A stretch of 64,000 nt of DNA from Metopolophium dirhodum (Eukaryota; Arthropoda; Insecta; Hemiptera; Aphididae), in assembly GCF_019925205.1 (NCBI RefSeq), contig NC_083565.1:22596241-22660240 (forward strand), written 5' to 3'. The notes beneath the pieces were generated by a model that searched no databases, was not told the DNA's origin, and was given only the letters and a program-made list of their open reading frames with translations. The translations under genes and the position numbers were made by a program. Positions 49,676-58,834 of the stretch are shown here, piece after piece. Each line of letters begins with the position of its first letter. The stretch's first letter is position 1.

Positions 49676-49804
49676 GGATGTCAGCGCACTATTTGTTTTC
49701 CATCTTTGACCCACGCGTAGCATACCAAATGTACGATTAAGAAAACACTACAATGGTTGGGTCAGAGAGAGAAATAAATGGTGCGCTAAAAATCTGACAT
49801 CCTC

Positions 49805-50060
49805 AGCTGGTTACACACGGAGCGGTTTGGCCGCGCGCGGTCGCGGTTTTTATCCGCGGCGGATAACCGCCGACGATTAAACACGGGTTATTCAATTGGC
49901 ATATTCATACGGGAAAAACAGCGCCGCTGATCGGCGCGGTCGGCTGCTTGCGACCGCTCTTGTTTAATTTTCGAGCGGTCGACCGCTTCCGCTCTCTAAA
50001 ATTAAACAATGCTTTTCCAATAGACCTGTTCAGACGCGCGGTTTGGCCGCCGCGGTTCGC
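49805..50060. repeat. GC-rich palindromic element
   Basis: An abrupt GC- and CpG-rich island. GGTTTGGCCGC occurs at about 49,835 and again at about 50,040 in direct orientation. In between, GTTTAATTTTCGAG (about 49,961) faces CTCTAAAATTAAAC (about 49,993-50,006), and CGCGG/CCGCGG palindromes are dense. It looks like a small non-autonomous DNA element. No ORF with known similarity was seen. Confidence 0.6.
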
Positions 50061-50324
50061 TAGCGGTAGTCTTGTAAAAACATTTAAAAATCAAATTCAT
50101 TGCTTCAATCCTAATCAGCCTTTCTTCTTTTGAAATTGGAATGCGCATATTTGTTAATTGTTTCGATATCAATGGTCCACTTAATGAAATCTAAAAAAGA
50201 AAAGAAATTAGTAGTTACATTATAATTGGAATAAAAATATATTATTAAAAGTATATCTTATTTACTAAGAGCATGACCCTAATTATTTTAAAGCTAAAAA
50301 AAGAAGGTTGGATAAGTAACTTTG

Positions 50325-50470
50325 CCACTCTACTGTACAGTTGGTAAATAGTACCTTGCAATTTATAGGAGTGACTCAGTAACAGGAGTATGTTAGGTAA
50401 GTAAAAGTTACTCACTGTAGGATGTTTTAAGTTTGAATTGAATGATATAAAATCATACGAAAAACAATAA
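50325..50470 (+). repeat. R1 dispersed repeat fragment
   Basis: TGCCACTCTACTGTACAGT, TTTTAAGTTTGAATTGAATG, ATATAAAATCATACGAAAAACAA follow the R1 order, with an extra segment inside. Decayed and non-coding. Confidence 0.55.
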
Positions 50471-50479
50471 ATTATCAAC

Positions 50480-51300
50480 CATATTTTTTAATATAATTGC
50501 TATTAATGTAATTTATTTTTCTATAACTAACCCAAAAAAAACGCATATTGGTAACGGTGTTTTAATAATAGGGATCTCACAAAAAAAATATGTACTAATA
50601 GTTCAAACAAATCATAAAAGCCAACTGTAATAAATATTAATTCATGAAAAAGTATATTAAAAAGCATTATTATTATAAATGAAACAAAACTATGAACTAT
50701 GGACCGTGACATAATATAGGTATTTCTATATTTTTAGCTCCATAATTTCTGTTAAAATATTAGGAAAATGTATTAAGTACCATAAAAGTGCTAAATATGA
50801 GCTATTACTTAAAATATTATATTCTTAACAAATTATCATAGAAGGTTATACCACATACTTATTATAGTTTAATTTAACTACAACATTCTAGTAGAGTCTG
50901 ATAAAATTTGGTTCCACGACTTTGATCATACAAACTTTAAATACTAAACTATGGGTCTGAAATTTAGTTTATATAGATCTAAATAATCCAAAACATATAT
51001 TGCTTCAAAATATAAAAATAAAGTGTCTTGTATTGTAGTAGGTAGGTAACTATCAAAAAAAAAAATTAAAAAAATCATACTTGAAATCTATGTATAATAT
51101 ACGTATATTGTAATAAATGATCAAATGTTTACTATAGTACATTATAAAAAATTAACTTAAGTTCAATATAACACATTATAACAGGTGTTCAAATAAACAT
51201 TTCATACCAAAAATGTTGTTAATTCACACAGTCTCTCTTCAATTTTAAATTTTTCTTCAAATCATCTACAAAATATAAATGTTTAGTAAATTGGAAGACT
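50480..51300. other. Gene-free AT-rich stretch
   Basis: No gene or recognised repeat; AT-rich sequence inside the interval bounded by the long inverted repeat. Confidence 0.5.
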
Positions 51301-51760
51301 TGATCAAGTATTTAATCATTTATCTAAAAGAGATGTGCCGGGTCGCCACTTACTATATCGAGGGGCCATGGTGCAAGTGTCGTCCATAAATATCATAAAA
51401 TATATTATATTAGAAATACAAACTTAATATTTCACTAACAGTAAATAGTATAAAAAAATATTACGAAATATACTATACTCATATTATATTATGATTGTAG
51501 TAGTTACAAACTCTTGAATTAAGAGTTATGTTTGAGGATTTAATTAATTTCCTAAAAGGAAATGCCTCAAGCTTGCCTCAGTAAGTTGAGGGACCGTAGT
51601 TAAAGTTCCGTCCACCAATAAATGACCCGAAAAAAAAACGATTAATTCAAATATAGAAGGACCTTCTATTAGAAGGTACTTATATCATATACTTTTATCA
51701 AAATATGATTGTGTTAGCCACAGTCTTGTGTAAATTATATTGTCTTATGTTTTCCCAATC
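51300..51760 (+). repeat. Diverged tandem repeat, about 225-bp period
   Basis: Blocks CTAAAAGAGATG, GAGGGGCCATGGTG, AAGTGTCGTCCATAAATA (about 51,325-51,395) recur as CTAAAAGGAAATG, GAGGGACCGTAGTT, AAGTTCCGTCCACCAATA (about 51,552-51,625). Similarity is partial, so this is an old duplication. Confidence 0.5.
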
Positions 51761-51941
51761 TAATAATATAAAATACTGAAAATTAATGAAATCACAAATA
51801 TTAGTAGGTACAATAGAGAGACTGTGCATTGATTTACAAATTTGTCTTAAATTTACTTTTTGCATAGAGAATAATACGAAGGTGGGCTGGGCTTAGATGC
51901 TGATAAATCATTAATAGAGACGCGTTGATCGCTTTTATGTG

Positions 51942-51949
51942 CTTCAAAT
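51942..51949 (+). repeat. hAT target-site duplication, left
   Basis: CTTCAAAT immediately precedes the element and is repeated exactly after its other end (54,122-54,129). Eight bases is the diagnostic duplication length for hAT transposons. Confidence 0.9.
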
Positions 51950-52188
51950 CAGTGGCGTAGCCAGGATTTCTAAAAAGGGGGGGGGGGGCAATAAAAAACT
52001 TATAAAAATTAAATTTTTACTGTTTTAATTATAAAAAATAATTGAGATAATTCGTATACTTATTTGTGACTACATATAACACTAAATACATCCGGCTGAA
52101 ATTAACAAAATATTTAACAACTTTTTATTTATAATAATTTATTGCAAACAACTTAATAAATATAAGGTAAATATATTTAATACTATTA

Positions 52189-53440
52189 TTATGTCCAATC
52201 TACAACTTTCATCCCCCTAGGAGATTTATTTATAAATGCAGTCATTATATCTTTTTCTACGTTTTCATATTCCAATTCATCTTTATTTATTGTAGCTAAG
52301 GCCAAACCATTCAACCTTTCTTCATTCATTTTAGCTCTTAAATATGTTTTCAGTCTTTTAAGAACTGAAAATGTACGTTCTGGAGTAGCGGATGTTACAG
52401 GCAGAGTAGCAAATAATTGAAGAATCTTCTTTATATTTGGAAAAAGCTCTGTGCAGTGTTGAATTGCTTCTACAGCAGTCTCTGGTAAATTTTCTCTCAA
52501 TTGCCATTGATTTCTCCGTATGAATAACTCGGCTTTCAAACATGTATTCATGCTAACTAAAAAGTCATCCTCGTAAATAGAAGCAGCAGCTAAGATTGCT
52601 TGGTCATCATAATGTGACAAATTAGATGGTATGAGTCCTTCTAGTGGTATAATTGTTTCTAGTATTTTATCAAATCTTGAATGCAACTGTAAGATTAAAT
52701 TATCAAGAAATGGTATAAATATTACTATTTTATAATATTCCTCTGCGTCTTTGGCATTGACATTGTTTCGGGCAGTTTGTCTCCCACAGATTCGAGGCAT
52801 GCGTATTTCAATTTCAAGTTCAGAAGCTATTGTGGTAACATTTTTCATTATTTCCTTAAAGGATTTATCAGCATCTTCTCGAATGGCTTCTAAAGCTTCC
52901 CTAACAATCATAACATCATTTAAAGCTTTAGATAGGTCCTGCTGTTTACTTTGTAGTACTTGACTTAATTGTATTATATATGAGAAGCAAGTTACAGCTA
53001 CTTCCAGAGAGATAAGGAAATCACTCTTAGTTATAGCACTCACATATAACGACGCTTTGGTTGACGTTTCAGGATTTGTATCATATTTCTCAAGATGTTC
53101 TAGAGTAGAAATTATATAAATGTACAGTTCTTTGAATGTTATAAGTGAATCATGTCGATCAACCGTTGTCGATCATCGTGTTTCACAAAATTTTTTTAAT
53201 TTTGTTTTTTTTGTATTATGACCACTTTTATTAAAATTACCTGCATCAATGAAATGTTTTAATTTATCCATACGTTTCGCTGAATAAGAAAAAAATGTAG
53301 CAACTGTACCAATTATACCGTTCATATTTTTAATTGAAGATACCTCGCATGCCTTTGAGAGACAGAGGTTTAAAGAATGACTAAAACAGTAGGTTACTGG
53401 GTAGCCGACGATATATAAAATTCACTGCTGATCGCCTAGA
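52189..53440 (-). pseudogene. hAT transposase (ZMYM1/P52rIPK-like), C-terminal two thirds, broken
   Basis: The minus-strand frame reads through YPVTYCFSHSLNLCLSKAC, NMNGIIGTVATFFSYSAKRM, KFCETR, then TTVDRHDSLITFKEL, and on to a 284-codon uninterrupted stretch (53,043-52,189). That stretch ends in the hAT dimerisation motif LFATLPVTSATPERTFSVLKRL. Two in-frame TGA codons break it: 53,173-53,175, at the spot where relatives have W in CETRW, and 53,422-53,424. The BED finger and first catalytic part are absent, because sequence from 53,442 belongs to a nested element or deletion. The frame is otherwise undisturbed, suggesting a fairly recent death. Confidence 0.9.
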
Positions 53441-53441
53441 C

Positions 53442-53530
53442 CAGTGGTGGCCAAACTTTTTTTACCTCGGGCCAGAAAAAAAAAAAATTTTTACCGCGGG
53501 CCATAAAAATTTTTTTTACTTTTAAGTAAT
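53442..53530 (+). mobile_element. End of a second, nested element
   Basis: CAGTGGTGGCCAAACTTTTT followed by CTCGGGCCAG and CCGCGGGCC has the look of another hAT-like terminus (CAGTGG start, AT-rich then GGGCC). It cuts off the transposase reading frame of the enclosing element. A matching right end was not found, so its extent is unknown. Confidence 0.5.
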
Positions 53531-54121
53531 CATAATTTTAGGTATAGGTATATAATTTCATATTTTACGACGTTTTTATTGTACATAATAATTTTAAAGT
53601 CTTTATTTAATACTTAACTTAATAATTACTACAAATGAAAAAAAATTAAATCGGCTTACATTTTCAAAAATTATTTTTAAATAAATTATTAACTACACAT
53701 ATAAAAATAAATATAAAATATACAAAATATCGTTTTACACTTACAAAACATATTTTAAAATGTATTAATTTGACTGATCACGACTGATCACGATGGCTGT
53801 AGAAACTACAATCTAGATAAAATTGGTCGCGCCGGTTAGGTTAACCTAGACAAAACGATTGCTAACATTAGACGTGTTAGTAAGTGGTGATACCACGACG
53901 TATCACCACACTCACGTTTGTAACCGAATAGGTACAACTACAGCGGCACAGATATATATATAATAAACACGATTTAAGAAGACCATCATAAATCGTGATA
54001 ATGAATAACATTTCTACTTTTTTAATACTATGGACGTACTGATATAAAAACAATAATAATAAAAAACACGGTCGATGGGGGGGGCATGGCCCCTCTGCCC
54101 TCCCCCCCGGCTACGCCACTG

Positions 54122-54129
54122 CTTCAAAT
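54122..54129 (+). repeat. hAT target-site duplication, right
   Basis: CTTCAAAT directly after the CACTG end of the element, identical to 51,942-51,949. Confidence 0.9.
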
Positions 54130-54605
54130 TGTTTACAAGAGTGAGCTGGGTATGGCTCCATCATAGATAATAAAGATATAACATAATGGTCTTATCAGCG
54201 GTCTTCGAGGGGAAATATTGAGGCCAAATAAAGTATACCAATATCGAGTATCGACTTTCAATATAAAGGAGCCTCAATTGCCTTTCGCGGGAACGCGGCC
54301 TAAAATGTATTTAACATAGGCGTGGACTATCCATATCTTTATTATCTATGGGCTTCATCCATAGCATGGATTAAGGTGTCAACAATCTAAGGATAAACTT
54401 GATAATCAAACACTTAAGTTCAGCAACCGGCAAATCAGGATCTTTTTATTCAATGTGTCCTAATAAGTCATAAGAAAATTAGTTAGGTAAACCTACGGTT
54501 AGTTGAAGCTATGGTAATGATAGACGACTACCATCACCGGTCGTGAGCTTTGCGATGATCTTTTCCTACTAACTATCAAGGTAATCGATATTGTAAACAT
54601 AACAA
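54130..54605 (-). repeat. Long inverted repeat, right arm
   Basis: Reverse complement of the left arm at 49,345-49,675. It begins GTTTACAAGAGTGAGCTGGG beside the hAT insertion and continues to GATCTTTTCCTAC and ACATAACAAT. About 130 bp (roughly 54,208-54,336, GGGGAAATATTGAGGCC ... GGGAACGCGGCC) has no counterpart in the left arm. That segment is bounded by copies of a TATCTTTATTATCTATG-type word. Confidence 0.88.
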
Positions 54606-54637
54606 TGAAAGGAAATATTTAAATATTATTAATTTGG

Positions 54638-54652
54638 TTAGGTTAGGTTAGG
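54638..54652 (+). repeat. Short telomere-type repeat (TTAGG)3
   Basis: Three consecutive TTAGG units, preceded by GG and followed by ATAGGG. TTAGG is the standard insect telomere repeat. Three units can arise by chance or slippage. Confidence 0.6.
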
Positions 54653-54659
54653 ATAGGGC

Positions 54660-55490
54660 AGGAAATTAGATGTTAACTAATTATCATAGTTTTTAACACG
54701 GTCTTAAAGACTGTCAGCAAGAGTTGTACCAGTATAGTTATTAAAAACTTAAATACAGCCAACATTAAATAATGATTTTATTACCACAACAAATTATAAA
54801 ATGTATTTTAAAATATAACAAAATATTATTTTATCAGGGTTTTATAAAGTGTTCAATACTTATGAGTTTTTGTAAATAGAAAATGTATAAAATCAATAGT
54901 TTTAATTTAATATATGGTTTTGTGTTTTAATATCCTATTTTCAAAGAATTCTCAGGGTTTCCTTTCCACATTTTTTTACATTGTACTAAATCTAATCTTT
55001 TTCCGCACATATTTACAAAGACTAAAACTATGTTTTTATTTGCATTTAGACTTTATAGTTTGTAATTTAATATTGACTGTGGACCCACCAAACACAATAT
55101 TATTTTAAATTAAACATTTTATGTCCTTCATAAATTACAATCACATAGTAGAGTCCGTGCAGGACCTTTTCTCATTTAATTTCTTTGCATCCTTTATAAT
55201 TTACATTCATTTGTATACATTTTCTAATACATATATTACCGTGATACACCTCTGATCATAATAACTGTTCGCATTATTATAATGTAAAGAACACCTAGTT
55301 TTTGGATTGTAGTTAATGTGTATTGCAGTATTTAGCTTCCAGCGTATTCTTTTGTTTAGTGTTATTTCACCCAGATTTCTCAAACAATTATTTTTTCACT
55401 TCATTAAACTCTAGTAGATTTTTTTGTATAAATATTTTTCAAGATTAACCGGCTATACCTGTGAGTACGATGAGTACCTGTGTACATAAT
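54660..55490. other. Gene-free stretch before the satellite array
   Basis: AT-rich, with T-rich segments toward 55,390-55,490. No gene is supported. Confidence 0.5.
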
Positions 55491-55499
55491 ATATAATTT

Positions 55500-58400
55500 G
55501 AAAAGAGACTGGCTAGGTTCTCTCACGTTCCCCATTCAATTTATTTTTTTATATATTTAACTTTTTTTGATTCTTTTATATATATCTTTTTTTAAAACAC
55601 AAACAACCTGGTGCAATATGATTTTTTTAAAATTTTTTATCTGCTTCTTAAAATGCGTTTGCCTGCGGTAGCCCACGTTCCCCTTTCAATTTTTTTTCAT
55701 AAATTTAATTCAATTATGATTTTTAATATGAATATTTTTAAATTTGTAAGTCTTCAGAGAATTTTTTTCTGTTATTTAATTCCTATCTAAATCTTTCTAT
55801 ATAAATTTTTTAAACACTGACAAGCCGGCGCCAACACCCTCCTACAATTTTTTTTTTAGTAATCTGACTCTAGTTGAATATTTTGTATTGACTTGAAAAT
55901 TGATAACTTGGTGCCCTGTGAATAATCGTTCTTGAATGAACTAAATATTTTGAATATTTTTTTCTGTTTACGATTCTGGGGATTTTAATTTGTACTTTGT
56001 AATGTGTATTCCCACAATATAATTTATTTAATTTTTTTTTCTTTTTAAAAATGCATTTGCCTGCGGGCGCCAACACCCTCCTTTAATTTTTTTTTTATGA
56101 TTTAACCTCTAGCCAAATTTTTTATACATTGACAATCTGGTACCCTTTGAATAATCCTTGTTTAATGAAATAAATATTTTAAATAGTTTTTTCTGTTTAA
56201 GAAGCTGGGCATTTTAGTTTGTACTTTGTAATGTGTGATCATACAGTAAAATTAATTCAAAATTTTTTTTTGGTTTCCTAAAATGCATTTGCCTGCGGGC
56301 GCCAACACCCTCCTTCAATTTTTTTTTAATGATTTAAGCTCTAGCCAAATTTTTTAAACATTGACAATCTGGTACCTTTATATAATCCTTATCTTTAATG
56401 AACTAAATATTTTGAATAGTTTCTTCTGTTTAAGATTCTGGGCATTTTAGTTTGTACTTTGTAATGTGTATTCCTACCGTTCAATTTTTTTTTTGGTTTC
56501 CTAAAATGCATTTGCCTGCGGGCGCCAACACCCTCCTACAATTTTTTTTTTTAGTAATCTGACTCTAGTTGAATATTTTGTATTGACTTGAAAATTGATA
56601 ACTTGGTGCCCTGTGAATAATCGTTCTTGAATGAACTAAATATTTTGAATATTTTTTTCTGTTTACGATTATTGGCATTTTAGTTGGAAGTTTGTAATGT
56701 GTATTCCCACTATATAATTTATTTAATTTTTTTTTCTTTTTAAAAATGCATTTGCCTGCGGGCGCCAACACCCTCCTTCAATTTTTTTTTTACGATTTAA
56801 CCTCTAGCAAAATTTTTTATACATTTACAATCTGGTACCCTTTGAATAATCCTTGTTTAATGAAATAAATATTTTAAATAGTTTTTTCTGTTTAAGATTC
56901 TGGGCATTTTAGTTTGTACTTTGTAATGTGTATTCCAACCGTTCAATTTTTTTTTTGGTTTCCTAAAATGCATTTGCCTGCGGGCGCCAACACCCTCCTT
57001 CAATTTTTTTTTTATGATTTAACCTCTAGCCAAATTTTTTATACATTGACAATCTGGTACCCTTTGAATAATCCTTTTTTAATGAAATAAATATTTTAAA
57101 TAGTTTTTTCTGTTTAAGATTCTGGGCATTTTAGTTTGTACTTTGTAATGTGTGATCATACAGTAAAATTAATTCAAAATTTTTTTTTGGTTTCCTAAAA
57201 TGCATTTGCCTGCGGGCGTCAACAACCTCCTTCAATTTTTTTTTTATGATTTAAGCTCTAGTCAAATTTTTTAAACATTGACAATCTGGTACCTTTATAT
57301 AATCCTTATCTTTAATGAACTAAATATTTTGAATAGTTTCTTCTGTTTAAGATTCTGGGCATTTAAGTTTGTACTTTGTAATGTGTATTCCTAGAGTTAA
57401 ATTTTTCAAAATTTTTTTTTGGTTTCCTAAAATGCATTTGCCTGCGGGCGCCAACACTCTCCTTCAATTTTTTTTTTTAGTAATGCAACGCTAGTTGAAT
57501 ATTTTGTATTGACTTTAAAATTGATAACTTGGTGCCCTGTGAATAATCATTCTTGAATGAACTAAATATTTTGAATATTTTTTTCTGTTTACGATTATTG
57601 GCATTTTAGTTGGAAGTTTGTAATGTGTATTCCCACTATATAATTTATTTAATTTTTTTTCTTTTTAAAAATGCATTTGCCTGCGGGCGCCAACACCCTC
57701 CTTCAATTTTTTTTTTATGATTTAACCTCTAGCCAAATTTTTTATACATTGACAATCTGGTACCCTTTTAATAATCCTTGTTTAATGAAATAAATATTTT
57801 AAATAGTTTTTTCTGTTTAAGATTCTGGGCATTTTAGTTTGTACTTTGTAATGTGTATTCCTACCGTTCAATTTTTTTTTTGGTTTCCTAAAATGCAATT
57901 GCCTGCAAGTGCCAACACCCTCCTTCAATATTTTTATTTATGATTTAACCTCTAGCCAAATTTTTAAACATTGAAAATCTGGTCCCTCATGAATAATCCT
58001 TGTATAATGAAATAAATATTTTAAATTTGTTTTTTCTGTTTAATATTCTGGGTAATTTAGATTGTATTTTGTAATTTGTAATCATACAGTTAAATTTATT
58101 CAGTATTTTTTTTGGTTTCCTAAAGTGCATTTGCCTGTGGGCGCCAACACCCTCCTTCAATTTTTTTTTTTAGTTATGCAACGCTAGTTGAATAATTTGT
58201 ATTGACTTGAAAATTGATAACATGGTGCCCTGTGAATAATTATTCTTGAATGAACTAAATATTTTGAATATTTTTTTCTGTTTACGATTCTTGGCATTTT
58301 AGTTGGAAGTTTGTAATGTGTATTCCCACAATATAATTTATTTAATTTTTTTTTTCTTTTAAAAAACGCATTTGCCTGCAGGCGCCAACACCCTCCTTCA

Positions 58401-58809
58401 ATTTTTTTTTTTTGGAATGCAACTAGTTGAATATTTTGTATTGAACTTGAAAATTGATTACTTGGTGCCCTATGAATAATCATTCTTTATTGAACTAAAT
58501 ATTTTGAATAGTTTCTTCTGTTTAAGATTCTATGCATTTAAGTTTGTACTTTGTAATCTGTATTCCTAGAGTTAAATTTTTCAAAATTTTTTTTTGGTTT
58601 CCTAAAATGCATTTACCTGTTGGCGCCAACACCCTCCTTCAATTTTTTTTTTACGATTTAACCTCTAGCAAAATTTTTTATACATTGAAAATCTGGTACC
58701 CTTTGAATAATCCTTGTTTAATGAAATAAATATTTTAATTTTTAAATAGTTTTTTCTGTTTAATATTCTGGGTATTTTAGATTGTACTTTGTAATGTGTT
58801 ATCATACAG
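55500..58809 (+). repeat. 232-bp satellite array, forward half
   Basis: About 14 monomers, poorly formed until about 55,800. The box TGCCTGCGGGCGCCAACACC starts near 56,060, 56,292, 56,515, 56,755, 56,977, 57,209, 57,441, 57,680, 57,902, 58,134, 58,375 and 58,617, giving periods of 222-242 bp. Two monomer classes share a scaffold: type A with TTGACTTGAAAATTGATAAC and GGTGCCC, type B with ATTGACAATCTGGTACC. A-B-B trimers repeat at 695 bp (55,870 and 56,565 are nearly identical), a higher-order pattern. Open frames on the minus strand here are by-products of the repeat and not genes. Confidence 0.95.
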
Positions 58810-58834
58810 TTAGGTTAGGTTAGGTTAGGTTAGG
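58810..58834 (+). repeat. Interstitial telomeric repeat (TTAGG)5 at the satellite inversion point
   Basis: Five perfect TTAGG units follow the forward-half string ATCATACAG and lead straight into TAAATGCAGGCAAATG, which is satellite in reverse orientation. This is the only place in the array with TTAGG units, and it is exactly where orientation flips. No CCTAA strand-switched partner is present on the right. Confidence 0.93.

Larger units (their letters stand above)
51950..54121 (-). mobile_element. Complete but inactive hAT transposon
   Basis: Terminal inverted repeats CAGTGGCGTAGCCAGG (51,950-51,965) and CCCGGCTACGCCACTG (54,106-54,121) agree at 15 of 16 positions. They are flanked by a perfect 8-bp duplication. 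Subterminal G runs (12 G at 51,977-51,988; mixed G and C runs at 54,075-54,108) and a 10-bp-arm hairpin (53,884-53,909) are present. The element is 2,172 bp. It carries a minus-strand transposase remnant (52,189-53,440) and, from 53,442, the start of what looks like a second, nested element. Flanking sequence on both sides reads as one interrupted locus. Confidence 0.93.

Noticed and set aside
52751..52963. 70-codon plus-strand frame
   Set aside because: Antisense shadow of the hAT transposase remnant.
53442..53850. CCTAGAC near 53,845 as the right target duplication of the nested element starting at 53,442
   Set aside because: The preceding bases lack the expected CCACTG end, so the match is probably chance.
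55870..58483. Three similar minus-strand frames of 68-99 codons (APAGKCIFKKKKKLNKLY type)
   Set aside because: They repeat at the satellite period and are translations of satellite monomers, so similarity between them reflects DNA repetition and not protein conservation.
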